Shown here: in pieces, positions 31,800-41,584 of the stretch
Position numbering within the stretch: position 1 is the stretch's first letter
Layout: each line of letters begins with the position of its first letter
Assembly: GCF_014201675.1 (NCBI RefSeq)
Contig: NZ_JACHEZ010000005.1
Location: 156,523 to 220,522, forward strand
Direction of reading: 5' to 3'
DNA from: Oceanithermus desulfurans
GTDB lineage: Bacteria; Deinococcota; Deinococci; Deinococcales; Marinithermaceae
Length of the DNA stretch: 64,000 nt
Translations under genes and position numbers: made by a program
Notes under the pieces: model-generated
Database searches by the model: none
What the model was told of the DNA's origin: nothing
Seen by the model: only the letters and a program-made list of their open reading frames with translations

Positions 31800-34586
31800 A
31801 TGGACTTCGATCTCAAGCGCTTCCTGCGCGAGCGGTACCAGGTTTCCGGGCTGGTGGCCCCGGGCCGTTTCGAAAGCGAGCTGGCCAAGCGCATCGGCAC
31901 TCCGAAGAAGCGCAAACCGGTCCTCGCCGCCTGGCAGGCCTACCTCGGCGAGCCGGGGCGCGAGGCGGTGCGAAGATTTTACGAGCGAACGCTCGAGCCG
32001 GGGCCGCACCGGCTCGAGGCCCTGGTCTACGCCCTGCACTACCCCTTCCTGCAGTTCTACGCGCGCGTGGTGCCCGGGCTGCTGCCCGCGAGCGGCCGCG
32101 TCCTCGAGGTGGGCGCCTACACCGGGGCGCTCGTGCACGCGCTGGCGCTGCAGCGCCCCGAGCTGGAGTGGCACGCCCTCGAGCCCCTGCCCGCGGCCGT
32201 GCGCCGCGGCGAGCAGGTGGGCCGGGAGCTGGGGCTCGAGGTCCGCTGGCACGCGGACTGGTGGGAGACGTTCGAACCCGACGCGCCTTACGACGCCGTC
32301 CTGCTGCTTTCGGTTCTCCCCGAAGGGCACCTGCGCACCGACCTGCCTCCCGAGTTCGAAGACGACGCCGCGTTCTACCGCAGCTTCGAGCTGTGCGAGC
32401 GCCTGGAGCGGCTGGGGCGGGTGCTGGCGCCGGGCGGCCGCGTCCTCTACGGGCACGGCCCCTTCCTGGGCAAGCACCCCGCCGCCTTCGAACGCCTGCT
32501 CGAGGCGATGGGCTTCGAGGAGGTGGAGCGGCACGGTTCCGGCGACTACGTGCTGATCGGGGCCCGCCGCGGGCCGACGCTGCGCGACGCGCGTTCCCTG
32601 GGCGCGCGCGCCGCCGCGGTGGCGGACGCGCCCACCGAGGAGCCGCCGGCGGACCGCGCCGAGCAGGCGCGGGCGGCGCTGGCCGCCGGCGACGCGCGGG
32701 CGGCGCTGGCAGGGCTCGAGGGCGTGGAGGGCGACGAAGCCGCGGAGCTGCGCGGCCGGGCGTGGGCGGCGCTGGGGCGCTGGCGCGAGGCCGAGGCGGC
32801 ACTGGCGCAGGCCGCCGGCGAGGAGGCCCGCGACCTGCGGGCCCGGGCGCTGGTCGAGCTGGGCCGTGGAGCCGAGGCGCTGGAGTGGCTCGAACGCCGG
32901 GCGGGGCGCGACCCCGAGCGGCTGCGCCTCCTCGCCCGGGCGTACGCCCAGGCGGGCCGCGAAGCCGACGCGCTGCGCGTCTACGCCCGGCTGGGCGGCG
33001 AGCGCCCTCCCGGGCTCGAGGCGGTTCTCGAACGTTTCTCGGAGAAGTTGTTCCGCGAGCTGCGCGCGGGCCGGCTGGCCGAAGTGAGCCGGCGGGTGGA
33101 GTTCGCCGAGGACCTCTCGCCCGACTTCCTCACCCGCGAGCTGCTCTACCTGGGCCTGCACGCAGCGCTGGGGCAGCGGCTCTGGGCCCGCGCGGAGCGT
33201 TACGCGCGCCGCCTCTACGACCTGGGCGAGGTCAGCGGGGCGGTGGGGCTGGCGCTCGCGCACCTGCGCATCCGCGACGTGGACGAGGTCGAGTCGATCG
33301 AACGGGCCGACCTGGAAGCCGTCGAGCCCTACCTGACCGACGCGGTGGCGCGCAGCGAGGAGCCGCTGGCGCTGCTGGCGCTGGGGCGGCTGCGCTACGA
33401 ACAGGGGCGTTACGAAGAGGCACGGCGGCTTCTGGAGCAGGCGGCGCGGGCGGCGCGGGGGGCCCCGGTGGGGGCCGCCTACCGGCTGCTGGCCGAGGTA
33501 CTCGAGCGCCTCGAGGCCCCGCTGCCGCAGGTCCTGGGGGCGCACAAACGGGCCCACGCCTTCCACCCTTACCCGCCGGGCCGCCTGCTCGAGCTGGCGG
33601 AGCGGGCTGCCGCGGCGGGGGAGGAGGTGCTGGCGCGCGAGTTCCTGGGCGCTCTGCGCGAGACCGGGCTGGCCGAGCTGCCGCGGGCGCGCACCGGCGA
33701 CCTGGTGCGGCTGATCGAGGCCCTGGAGGGCGCGTGGGAGGCCTTCCGGGTGCTCTGGGACGCGCTCGCCCGCACGCCCGGTGCCGGACCCGAGGCGCTG
33801 GAGCAGGCCTACCGGCTCTCGCGCCCCTTCGCCGCCGAAGAGGAGGCGGAACGGGCGCTGGCCGCCTACGTGGGGGCGCTCAACCAGCACGGCCGCGCGC
33901 AGGAGGCGCTGGCGGTGCTCGAAGCCGAGGTCGAGCGCCGGCCCCACGTGCTCGGCCTGCTCTTCGACCTGGCCGAGCAGTACGAGCGGTTGGCGCGCTT
34001 CACCGAGGCCCAGGTCGTCTGGAAGCGCGCCCTCGAGGCCGCCTACTACCAGGAGAAGGACCTGGAGCTGGCGCGCGAGGTGCTGCGCAACCTCCTCTTC
34101 CTCAACCCCCACGACCCCGAGCTCGAGCTCTACCTGGGCGAGCTGAAGGCCACCTCGGCCAAGCTCGCCGAGCTCGAGGGCACCCCCGACGCGCTCGCGG
34201 GGCAGACCCCCAAGGGCGTGATGACCGCGGACCTGCCGCGCTTCTCCGGGGAGTACCTGATCGTCCTCGGCGGCCACACCCAGCTGCGCAGCCGCCTCAA
34301 GCCGCGGCTGGAGGAGCTGGGCCTCAAGGTCGACTGGTTCGACTCCGACTCCACCACCGCGGCGCGCGAGAGCCTGCGCCGCATCCAGAGCCGGCTGGGC
34401 CGCGCCCACGGGGTGATGATCGTCAGTTCCTACGTGGGGCACGACCTCTCGGAGCCGGTGCGGGCCGAGGCGCTGGCCCGGGGGGTGCCCGTCTACATCA
34501 CCCCCGGCCGCGCCCGCGGGGTGACCGGGCTGGTGCGCGCCCTCGCCGAGTTCGCTCCCGAGATCATCAAGAAGGCGATTGGCTAG
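31800..34586 (+). CDS. Three-part fusion: SAM methyltransferase-like domain, TPR-like array, DUF2325
   Basis: 928 aa. Residues ~90-265 look like a class I methyltransferase (VLEVGAYTGA 101-110, then VLLLSVLPEGHL, RVLAPGGRVLYGHG). Residues ~280-800 are Ala/Glu/Arg-rich helical repeats ([44 protein letters not shown]), TPR-like. The last ~115 residues match DUF2325: YLIVLGGHTQLRSRLKPRLEELG, FDSDSTTAARESL, GVMIVSSYVGHDLSEPVR. I know of no characterised protein with this order. TAGAAT (31781-31786) overlaps an earlier ATG at 31785, so the ATG at 31800 was chosen. Substrate and partners unknown. Confidence 0.75.
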   Translation: MDFDLKRFLRERYQVSGLVAPGRFESELAKRIGTPKKRKPVLAAWQAYLGEPGREAVRRFYERTLEPGPHRLEALVYALHYPFLQFYARVVPGLLPASGRVLEVGAYTGALVHALALQRPELEWHALEPLPAAVRRGEQVGRELGLEVRWHADWWETFEPDAPYDAVLLLSVLPEGHLRTDLPPEFEDDAAFYRSFELCERLERLGRVLAPGGRVLYGHGPFLGKHPAAFERLLEAMGFEEVERHGSGDYVLIGARRGPTLRDARSLGARAAAVADAPTEEPPADRAEQARAALAAGDARAALAGLEGVEGDEAAELRGRAWAALGRWREAEAALAQAAGEEARDLRARALVELGRGAEALEWLERRAGRDPERLRLLARAYAQAGREADALRVYARLGGERPPGLEAVLERFSEKLFRELRAGRLAEVSRRVEFAEDLSPDFLTRELLYLGLHAALGQRLWARAERYARRLYDLGEVSGAVGLALAHLRIRDVDEVESIERADLEAVEPYLTDAVARSEEPLALLALGRLRYEQGRYEEARRLLEQAARAARGAPVGAAYRLLAEVLERLEAPLPQVLGAHKRAHAFHPYPPGRLLELAERAAAAGEEVLAREFLGALRETGLAELPRARTGDLVRLIEALEGAWEAFRVLWDALARTPGAGPEALEQAYRLSRPFAAEEEAERALAAYVGALNQHGRAQEALAVLEAEVERRPHVLGLLFDLAEQYERLARFTEAQVVWKRALEAAYYQEKDLELAREVLRNLLFLNPHDPELELYLGELKATSAKLAELEGTPDALAGQTPKGVMTADLPRFSGEYLIVLGGHTQLRSRLKPRLEELGLKVDWFDSDSTTAARESLRRIQSRLGRAHGVMIVSSYVGHDLSEPVRAEALARGVPVYITPGRARGVTGLVRALAEFAPEIIKKAIG

Positions 34587-34611
34587 GCGCCGGCTGGTAT
34601 GATAGGCGGCG

Positions 34612-36603
34612 ATGACGCAAGAAACCCCCATCGAAAAGCTTGCGATCAACGCGCTAAGGTTCCTGGCCGCCGACGCGGTGGAGGCGGCGAAGTCGGGCCA
34701 CCCGGGCATGCCCATGGGCGCGGCGCCGATGGCCTACGTGCTGTGGCACGACTTCCTCAAGCACAACCCCGCCGACCCGCGCTGGCCCGACCGTGACCGC
34801 TTCGTGCTCTCGGCGGGCCACGGATCGATGCTGCTCTACGCGCTCCTGCACCTCAGCGGCTACGACCTGCCGCTCGAGGAGCTGAAACGCTTCCGCCAGT
34901 GGGGTTCGAAGACGCCGGGCCACCCCGAGTACGGCCACACCCCCGGCGTCGAGGTGACCACCGGGCCGCTGGGGCAGGGGATCAGCACCGCCGTGGGGCT
35001 GGCCCTCGCCGAGTACAAGCTCGCGGCCGAGTTCAACCGCGAGCGCTTCCGGATCGTCGACCACCACACCTACGTGATCGCCTCCGACGGCGACCTGATG
35101 GAGGGCGTCGCCTCCGAGGCCTCGAGCCTCGCGGGGCACTGGAAGCTGGGGAAGCTGATCGTCCTCTGGGACGACAACCGCATCTCCATCGACGGTTCCA
35201 CCGCGCTGGCTTTCAGCGAGGACGTGCTGGCGCGCTACAAGGCCTACGGCTGGCAGACCCTGGTCGTCGAGGACGGCAACGACACCGGCGAGATCCGCGC
35301 GGCCATCGAGGTCGCCCGCGCCCACACCGCCGCCCCGACGCTGATCGCGGTGCGCACCCACATCGGCTACGGCAGCCCTAAGCAGGACACCCCGGACGCC
35401 CACGGGGCGCCCCTGGGGGAAGAGGCGCTGGCGGAGACGCGCAAGAAGCTGGGCTGGCCCTACCCGCCCTTCGAGGTGCCCGAGGAGGTCTACGCCCACT
35501 ACCACCGCGCCCTGGACAAGGGGCTGGCGGCCCAGGAGGCCTGGGAGCAGCGTTTCGAGGCCTACAGCTGGGAGTTCCCGGAGCTGGGGGAGGCGTTCAC
35601 CCGCCGGGTCGTGCAGGGCGCGCTGCCCGCGGGCTGGCGCGAGCGGCTGCCCCGCTTCGAGGCCGGGGCCAAGGTGGCCACGCGCAAGGCCAGCGGCCAG
35701 GTGCTGGCCGCGCTCTCGCCCCATCTGCCCGAGCTCGTGGGCGGCTCGGCCGACCTGACGCCCTCGAACAACACCAAGGCCCCCGACATGGCCGACTTCT
35801 CGCCGGAAAATCCCACGGGGCGCTACGTTCACTACGGGGTGCGCGAGCACGCGATGGGGGCGATCCTGAACGGTCTGGCGCTGCACGGGGGCTGGCGCCC
35901 CTACGGCGGCACCTTCCTGGTCTTCTCCGACTACATGCGCGGGGCGGTGCGCCTCGCGGCGCTGATGGGCACCCCCGTCGTCTACGTCTGGACCCACGAC
36001 TCGATCGCCATCGGCGAGGACGGCCCCACCCACCAGCCCGTCGAGCAGCTGATGAGCCTCAGGGCGCTTCCCAACCTGTGGGTGATCCGGCCCGCCGACG
36101 CCGCCGAGACCGCCATGGCCTGGCGCATGGCGCTCGAGCGCTCCTCCGGCCCCACCGCGCTGATCCTCACCCGCCAGGGGCTGCCGGTGCTCGACCGCGA
36201 GCGCTACGCACCCGCCGAGGAGGCCCTGAAGGGGGGCTACGTCCTCAGCGAACCCCCGGAGCCGCCGCGCGGCGTCCTCGTCGCCACCGGCAGTGAGGTG
36301 GCCCTGGCGCTCGAGGCGCAACGGCGGCTCGCGGAAGAGGGCCTGCCCGTCCGCGTCGTCAGCCTGCCCTGCTTCGAGGCCTTCGAGGCCCAGGACGCCG
36401 CCTACCGGCGCGCGGTGCTCCCGCCCGAGTTGCCGGCGCTCGCCGTCGAGGCCGGGGCGACGCTGGGCTGGGAACGCTACGCCGACGAGGTGATCGGCCT
36501 CGACCGCTTCGGGGCCAGCGCCCCGGGCGAGGTCGTCTACCGCGAGCTGGGCTTCACCGCGGAGCGCGTGGCCGAGCGGATGAAGGCGCTGGTGGAGGGG
36601 TAG
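34612..36603 (+). CDS. tkt: Transketolase
   Basis: 663 aa. Thiamine-diphosphate motif [31 protein letters not shown] near residue 155, N-terminal [37 protein letters not shown], and the C-terminal pyrimidine domain [20 protein letters not shown]. Transfers two-carbon units in the pentose-phosphate pathway. TATGAT (34598-34603) lies 8 nt before the ATG; no Shine-Dalgarno, so likely leaderless. Confidence 0.97.
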   Translation: MTQETPIEKLAINALRFLAADAVEAAKSGHPGMPMGAAPMAYVLWHDFLKHNPADPRWPDRDRFVLSAGHGSMLLYALLHLSGYDLPLEELKRFRQWGSKTPGHPEYGHTPGVEVTTGPLGQGISTAVGLALAEYKLAAEFNRERFRIVDHHTYVIASDGDLMEGVASEASSLAGHWKLGKLIVLWDDNRISIDGSTALAFSEDVLARYKAYGWQTLVVEDGNDTGEIRAAIEVARAHTAAPTLIAVRTHIGYGSPKQDTPDAHGAPLGEEALAETRKKLGWPYPPFEVPEEVYAHYHRALDKGLAAQEAWEQRFEAYSWEFPELGEAFTRRVVQGALPAGWRERLPRFEAGAKVATRKASGQVLAALSPHLPELVGGSADLTPSNNTKAPDMADFSPENPTGRYVHYGVREHAMGAILNGLALHGGWRPYGGTFLVFSDYMRGAVRLAALMGTPVVYVWTHDSIAIGEDGPTHQPVEQLMSLRALPNLWVIRPADAAETAMAWRMALERSSGPTALILTRQGLPVLDRERYAPAEEALKGGYVLSEPPEPPRGVLVATGSEVALALEAQRRLAEEGLPVRVVSLPCFEAFEAQDAAYRRAVLPPELPALAVEAGATLGWERYADEVIGLDRFGASAPGEVVYRELGFTAERVAERMKALVEG

Positions 36604-36606
36604 CTT

Positions 36607-37515
36607 ATGAAAAGGGTCGTCAGCGTATCCATCGGGTCCTCGAAGCGCGATTCCAAGACCGAGGCCGAGTTTTTAGGCCAGCGCTTTTCCATCGAGCGCA
36701 TCGGCACCGACGGCAGCTTCGAGAAGGCCATCCAGCTCATCCGCGAGCTCGACGCCGACCCCGAGGTGGCCGCGATCGGGCTCGGCGGCATCGACCTCTA
36801 CCTCTACGCCGCGGGCCGCCGCTACACCATCCGCGACGCCCTCAAGCTGGCGCGCGCCGCGAAGCGAACACCCGTCGTCGACGGTTCGGGACTCAAGCAC
36901 ACCCTCGAGCGCAAGGTGGTGCACGACCTCGACGGCGAGCTGCACTGGAAGGAGCGCAAGGTCGTCATGACCTCGGCGGTCGACCGCTTCGGCATGGCCG
37001 AGGCGCTGTGGGAGCACGGCGCGGAGATGGTCTTCGGCGACCTGATCTTCGGCCTGGGCGTGCCCGTACCCATCCGTACCCTGCAGGGCCTGCGCATCCT
37101 GGCGCGCATCCTGCTGCCCGTCTTCACCCGGCTGCCCTTCAAGATGCTCTACCCCACGGGCGAAAAGCAGGAGAAGCAGATCCAGGACTGGCGCGGTAAG
37201 TACTACGACTGGGCCGACGTGATCGCCGGCGACTTCCTCTACATCAAGCGCTTCATGCCCCCCTCCATCGCGGGCAAGATCGTGCTCACCAACACCACCA
37301 CCGCGGAGGACGTGGAGATGCTGCGCGCGCGGGGAGCGGCGATGCTGATCACCACCACCCCCCGCCTCGGCGGGCGCAGCTTTGGCACCAACGTCATGGA
37401 GGGTGTGATCGTCGCGCTGGCGGGCAAGTACCCGCTGGGCGAGTCCGACTACCTCGAGTACATCGACCGGCTGGGCCTGGGGCCCAACGTCACCCGCTTC
37501 GCCGGAAGCGAATAA
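36607..37515 (+). CDS. Conserved protein, often annotated as quinate 5-dehydrogenase
   Basis: 302 aa. Conserved start VVSVSIGSSKRDSKTEAEFLGQRFSIERIGTDG, then GLGGIDLYLYAAGRRYTIRDALKLARAAKRTPVVDGSG, and KIVLTNTTTAEDVEMLRARGAAMLITTTPRLGGRSFGTNVMEG. I recall close homologues in Thermus and Deinococcus labelled quinate 5-dehydrogenase, but I see no shikimate-dehydrogenase fold motifs or GxGxxG, so I do not trust that name. A middle segment (LLPVFTRLPFKMLYPTGEKQEKQ) may be membrane-associated. It follows tkt by 3 nt and is probably co-transcribed. Confidence 0.6.
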   Translation: MKRVVSVSIGSSKRDSKTEAEFLGQRFSIERIGTDGSFEKAIQLIRELDADPEVAAIGLGGIDLYLYAAGRRYTIRDALKLARAAKRTPVVDGSGLKHTLERKVVHDLDGELHWKERKVVMTSAVDRFGMAEALWEHGAEMVFGDLIFGLGVPVPIRTLQGLRILARILLPVFTRLPFKMLYPTGEKQEKQIQDWRGKYYDWADVIAGDFLYIKRFMPPSIAGKIVLTNTTTAEDVEMLRARGAAMLITTTPRLGGRSFGTNVMEGVIVALAGKYPLGESDYLEYIDRLGLGPNVTRFAGSE

Positions 37516-37539
37516 AATGCGGATTGGAGGCTCACCTGC

Positions 37540-38097
37540 ATGATCAGCGTAACCGACCTGAGACCCGGCACCAAGGTGGAGATGGACGGCGCCCTGTGGG
37601 AGTGCGTCGACTATCAGCACCAGAAGATCGGCCGCGGCGGCGCCAAGGTGGTGGCCAAGTTCAAGAACCTCGAGACCGGCGCCACCGTCGAACGCACCTT
37701 CAACTCCGGCGAGAAGCTGAAGGACATCTTCGTCGAGGCGCGGGAGATGCAGTACCTCTACCCCGAAGGCGACGACCTGGTGCTCATGGACCTGGAGACC
37801 TACGAGCAATACCACGTTCCCCGCGCGGCCGCGGGCGAGGCCGGGAAGTTCCTCAAGGAGGGGATCACCCTGATCGCCGACGTCTACGACGGGCGGGTAA
37901 TCAAGGTCACGCCCCCCACCGTCGTCGAGCTCGAGGTCACCGAGGCCCCGCCGGGCATCAAGGGCGACACCGCCTCGGGCGGCTCCAAGCCCGCCACCCT
38001 CGAGACCGGAGCGGTGGTCAACGTCCCGCTCTTCGTCGAGGCCGGCGAGGTTATCAAGATCGACACCCGCACCGGCGAATACGCCGGCCGGGCCTAG
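37540..38097 (+). CDS. efp: Translation elongation factor P
   Basis: 185 aa, three beta-barrel domains: KOW-like N-domain with [16 protein letters not shown] domain [10 protein letters not shown]...[15 protein letters not shown], and C-domain [24 protein letters not shown]. Relieves ribosome stalling at polyproline. The loop tip residue is Arg32 rather than Lys, so it is not a substrate for beta-lysylation. TAAAAT (37513-37518) overlaps the upstream stop, followed by a 21-nt leader with TTGGAGG. First gene of efp-accB-accC, a frequent bacterial order. Confidence 0.96.
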   Translation: MISVTDLRPGTKVEMDGALWECVDYQHQKIGRGGAKVVAKFKNLETGATVERTFNSGEKLKDIFVEAREMQYLYPEGDDLVLMDLETYEQYHVPRAAAGEAGKFLKEGITLIADVYDGRVIKVTPPTVVELEVTEAPPGIKGDTASGGSKPATLETGAVVNVPLFVEAGEVIKIDTRTGEYAGRA

Positions 38098-38107
38098 GGA
38101 GGCGCAC

Positions 38108-38611
38108 GTGAACGCCAAGGAGATCAAGGCCATCCTGCAGGCGATGGTGGCCACCGAGACCGACGAACTGACGCTCGAGACCCCCGACTTCAAACTGTCG
38201 GTGCGGCGCAGCGTGCCCGCGCCGCCCCACGCGCCCGCTCCGGCGCCGCTTCCCGCGGCCGCGCCGGCCGCCCCCGTGCCCGCGGCGCCGCCACCCGCGG
38301 CCGAGGCACCCGCAGCGGCGCCCCCCGAGCCGGCGGCCGAGACCGCTCCCGAGGCAGGCGAGTGCCCCGGTTGCGTCGAGATCACCGCACCCATCGTGGG
38401 CACCTTCTACCGCAAGCCCGCCCCCGACGCCGAACCCTTCGTGAACGTGGGCGACCGCATCGAGAAGGGGCAGGTCGTCTGCATCATCGAGGCGATGAAG
38501 CTCTTCAACGAGATCGAGTCCGAGGTTTCCGGCGTCGTCCGCAAGATCCTGGTCGAGGACGGCGAGCCCGTCGAGTACGGCCAGCCGCTCTTCCTCGTCG
38601 AGCCGGCCTAG
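38108..38611 (+). CDS. accB: Biotin carboxyl carrier protein of acetyl-CoA carboxylase
   Basis: 167 aa from GTG. A short N-terminal helix-strand region, a Pro/Ala-rich flexible linker (38-85) and the biotinyl domain from about 90 with EAMKLFNE; Lys131 is the biotinylated residue. The extra thumb-like insertion [17 protein letters not shown] contains two cysteines not usual at this site. Carries CO2 between AccC and the transferase in fatty acid synthesis. 7 nt before accC. Confidence 0.95.
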   Translation: MNAKEIKAILQAMVATETDELTLETPDFKLSVRRSVPAPPHAPAPAPLPAAAPAAPVPAAPPPAAEAPAAAPPEPAAETAPEAGECPGCVEITAPIVGTFYRKPAPDAEPFVNVGDRIEKGQVVCIIEAMKLFNEIESEVSGVVRKILVEDGEPVEYGQPLFLVEPA

Positions 38612-38618
38612 GGGGCGT

Positions 38619-39959
38619 ATGTTCAAGAAAGTCCTCATCGCCAACCGCGGCGAGATCGCTCTGCGCATCCTGCGGGCGGCGCGCGAGCTGGGCGTGCGCA
38701 CCGTGGTGGTGCACTCCAAAGCCGACGCCGACAGCCTGCCGGTGCTGCTGGCCGACGAGGCCATCTGCATCGGGCCGCCCAGCCCCCAGCAGAGCTACCT
38801 CAACATCCCCAACATTCTCTCGGCCGCCATCATCAGCGGCGCCGACGCCATCCATCCCGGCTACGGCTTCCTCGCCGAGAACGCCCAGTTCGCGGAGATG
38901 ACGGCGGAACACGGCATCACCTTCATCGGGCCCACGCCCGAGAACATGCGCATGCTCGGGGACAAGGCCACCGCGCGCCGCATCGCCCGCGAGGCGGGGG
39001 TGCCGGTGGTTCCTGGCACCGACGCGCTGGAGAACGTGGAGCAGGCCCTCGCCGCCGCCGCTGAGATCGGCTATCCGATCATCCTCAAGGCCTCGGCGGG
39101 GGGCGGCGGCCGCGGCATGCGGGTGGTGCACAACCCCGAAGACCTCGAAAACGCGGTGCTGCAGGCGCAGGAGGAGGCGCGCGCCGCCTTCGGCAACCCC
39201 GAGATCTACCTGGAGAAGTACGTCGAGGAGCCCAAGCACGTCGAGGTCCAGGTCCTGGGCGACGGCGAGCGGGTGGTGCACCTGTGGGAGCGCGACTGCT
39301 CGATCCAGCGGCGGCACCAGAAGCTGCTCGAGGAGGCCCCCTCGATCCTCCCGGACGAGGTGCGCCAGGGCCTGGTCAGCGCCGCGGTCAAGCTGGCCGA
39401 GCACATCGGCTACACCTCCGCGGGGACGCTCGAGTTCCTGGTCGATCGCGAGGGCCACTACTACTTCATCGAGATGAACACCCGCATCCAGGTCGAGCAC
39501 CCGGTCACCGAGATGATCACCGGCGTGGACCTGGTGGCCGAGCAGTTCCGCATCGCCGCTGGCGAGGGCCTGCGCCTGCACCAGGAAGAGATCGAGGCCC
39601 GCGGCCACGCCATCGAGGTGCGGATCAACGCCGAGGACCCCGACCGCAACTTCCGACCCTCGATCGGCAAGATCGAGACCCTGCTCTGGCCCGGAGGGAA
39701 CGGCGTCCGCATCGACTCCCACGTCTACACCGGCTACCAGATCCCCAGCCAGTACGACTCGCTCATCGGCAAGGTGATCGTCTGGGGGGCCGACCGCGAG
39801 GAGGCCATCCGGCGCATGAAGCGGGCGCTCTCCGAGACCGTCGTGGACGGCCCCGGCCTGAAGACGACCGTCCCCTTCCACAAAAAGGTGCTCGACAACG
39901 CCTTCTTCCGCCGCGGCGCGATCTATACCAACTTCATCGCGCGCCGCATGTCGGAGTGA
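38619..39959 (+). CDS. accC: Biotin carboxylase subunit of acetyl-CoA carboxylase
   Basis: 446 aa, ATP-grasp enzyme. KVLIANRGEIALRILRAARELG opens the N-domain; glycine loop KASAGGGGRGMRVV; EKYVEEPKHVEVQVLGDG; catalytic FIEMNTRIQVEHPVTEM; and INAEDPDRNFRPSIGKI. Carboxylates the biotin on AccB with bicarbonate and ATP. No accA or accD is near, so the transferase is encoded elsewhere. Confidence 0.97.
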   Translation: MFKKVLIANRGEIALRILRAARELGVRTVVVHSKADADSLPVLLADEAICIGPPSPQQSYLNIPNILSAAIISGADAIHPGYGFLAENAQFAEMTAEHGITFIGPTPENMRMLGDKATARRIAREAGVPVVPGTDALENVEQALAAAAEIGYPIILKASAGGGGRGMRVVHNPEDLENAVLQAQEEARAAFGNPEIYLEKYVEEPKHVEVQVLGDGERVVHLWERDCSIQRRHQKLLEEAPSILPDEVRQGLVSAAVKLAEHIGYTSAGTLEFLVDREGHYYFIEMNTRIQVEHPVTEMITGVDLVAEQFRIAAGEGLRLHQEEIEARGHAIEVRINAEDPDRNFRPSIGKIETLLWPGGNGVRIDSHVYTGYQIPSQYDSLIGKVIVWGADREEAIRRMKRALSETVVDGPGLKTTVPFHKKVLDNAFFRRGAIYTNFIARRMSE

Positions 39960-39984
39960 GCGGGCGATGCGGTAAGGTGGAGCC

Positions 39985-40320
39985 ATGGTGGAGTACGAGC
40001 TCAGCGACGCGGCGATCATCGGCATCATCACCCTGAGCCTCGAGGGGCTCGAAGGCGCGCGGCTGGCCAGCGGCGGCGGCCGCAGCGTGGGCGACGTGCT
40101 CTCGGGCCGCCGCGGCCGCCCGGTGCGCATCTCCCGCGAGGAGGGGCGCATCCGGGTCGAGCTGCAGCTGGTGGCCCGCTACGGCGAGCCGCTCCGGGAG
40201 CTGGCCGAGCAGGTGCAGCGCACCGTCTACGACGTGCTCACGGCCACGACCGGGCTCAAGGTCGAGGCCGTGGACGTGGTCTTCGCCGACGTGACCGCCG
40301 AGGGGGAGCATGCGGCGTAG
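39985..40320 (+). CDS. Asp23/Gls24 family protein
   Basis: 111 aa. Family features: ISDAAIIGIITLSLEGLEGARLAS-like start, VRISREEGRIRVELQLVARYGEPLRELAEQVQRTVYDVL and a final TGLKVEAVDVVFADV strand. Function is unclear in most bacteria (envelope stress or lipid metabolism in Gram-positives). TAAGGT (39973-39978) ends 6 nt before the ATG. It precedes nusB by an 11-nt overlap, a common gene pair. Confidence 0.88.
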   Translation: MVEYELSDAAIIGIITLSLEGLEGARLASGGGRSVGDVLSGRRGRPVRISREEGRIRVELQLVARYGEPLRELAEQVQRTVYDVLTATTGLKVEAVDVVFADVTAEGEHAA

Positions 40321-40738
40321 GGCGCGCGAGCTGGCCTTCAAGGTGCTGTTCGAACATCTCCAGGGCGACGTGCCGCTGGAGGAGGCCTGGCGGCACGCGC
40401 TCGAGGGGGAGGAGCTGGACGAAGAGGGCCTCGCCTTCGCCCGCCGCCTCGTGGACGGCTTCGCCCGCCGCGCCGCCGAGGTGGACCGCATCCTGGCCGA
40501 GACCGTCGAGGGCTGGGACTTCGGCCAGATGTCCAAGACCGACCTGGCGGTGCTGCGCCTGGCCACCTACGAGATGCTCTACGAGGACACCCCCTTCGCG
40601 CCGCTGATCGAGGTGGCCGTCAAGATCGCGGGCAAGTACGGCGGGGAGGACTCCGGAAAGTTCGTCAACGGCGTGCTCGCGCGGCTCAAGCGGCGCATCG
40701 ACGCCGGGGAGCTCACCGCCGCGCCCAAGAAGGACTGA
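40310..40738 (+). CDS. nusB: Transcription antitermination factor NusB
   Basis: 142 aa, all-helical. RRRARELAFKVLFEHLQGD, LVDGFARRAAEVDRILAETVEGWDFGQMSKTDLAVLRLATYEMLY and AVKIAGKYGGEDSGKFVNGVLARL are the family blocks. Binds boxA RNA with S10 (NusE) in rRNA antitermination. The ATG lies within the end of the Asp23 gene. Confidence 0.95.
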   Translation: MRRRARELAFKVLFEHLQGDVPLEEAWRHALEGEELDEEGLAFARRLVDGFARRAAEVDRILAETVEGWDFGQMSKTDLAVLRLATYEMLYEDTPFAPLIEVAVKIAGKYGGEDSGKFVNGVLARLKRRIDAGELTAAPKKD

Positions 40739-40741
40739 GAG

Positions 40742-41584
40742 GTGAACGACGTGCCCACACGGATGAGCGGTCACGAGGTGGCGAAATCTGTCTATGCGGA
40801 GCTGCGCGAGGTGCTGGCGGGCCTCGGCTACACGCCGGCGCTGCGGGTTGTGCGGCTGGGCGAGGACCCCGCTTCGGTCTCCTACACCCGGCTCAAGGAC
40901 AAACGGGCCCGGGAGCTGGGCCTCGACAGCCGGGTGCTCGCGCTGCCCGAGGCCACCTCCCAGGAGGAGCTGCTCGAACTCGTCGCCCGGCTCAACGCCG
41001 ACCCGGCCGTGGACGGCATCCTGGTGCAGCTGCCGCTACCGCGGCACGTGGACGCCCAGGCCGTGCTGGAGGCGATCGACCCCGCCAAGGACGTGGACGG
41101 CTTCCACCCCTTCAACGTGGGCCGGCTCTGGTCGGGCGGGCGCGCGCTGCGCCCCTGCACGCCCTCGGGGATCCTGCGCATCCTCGACCACTACGGGATC
41201 GCGCTCGAGGGTAAGGAGGCCGTGGTGGTAGGGCGCAGCAACATCGTCGGCAAGCCGCTGGCGGCGCTGCTGCTGGAGCGTAACGCCACGGTCACGGTGG
41301 CGCACTCGCGCACCCGCGACCTGGCGTCGGTGACCCGCCGCGCCGAGGTGCTGGTGGCGGCGGCGGGCCGTCCCGGCACGATCACGCCGGCGATGGTGCG
41401 CGAGGGCGCGGTGCTGGTGGACGTGGGCGTCAACCGCGTAGGAGACAAGCTGGTGGGCGACGTCGACCCCGAGGCCTGGGCGAAGAGCTCGGCCTACACC
41501 CCGGTGCCCGGGGGCGTGGGGCCGATGACCGTGGCCATGCTGCTCGCCAACACGGTGCAGGCGGCGAGGTGGCGCCGGGGATGA
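40742..41584 (+). CDS. folD: Bifunctional methylenetetrahydrofolate dehydrogenase/cyclohydrolase
   Basis: 280 aa from GTG. Catalytic YTRLKDKRARELG with the Tyr/Lys pair near residue 44-48, DGILVQLPLPRHVD, PAKDVDGFHPFNVGRL, PCTPSGILRIL, and the NADP loop VVGRSNIVGKPLAALLLERNATVTVAHSRT. Interconverts 5,10-methylene- and 10-formyl-THF, linking to the glycine cleavage genes later in the window by shared cofactor. It overlaps the next gene by ATGA. Confidence 0.96.
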   Translation: MNDVPTRMSGHEVAKSVYAELREVLAGLGYTPALRVVRLGEDPASVSYTRLKDKRARELGLDSRVLALPEATSQEELLELVARLNADPAVDGILVQLPLPRHVDAQAVLEAIDPAKDVDGFHPFNVGRLWSGGRALRPCTPSGILRILDHYGIALEGKEAVVVGRSNIVGKPLAALLLERNATVTVAHSRTRDLASVTRRAEVLVAAAGRPGTITPAMVREGAVLVDVGVNRVGDKLVGDVDPEAWAKSSAYTPVPGGVGPMTVAMLLANTVQAARWRRG

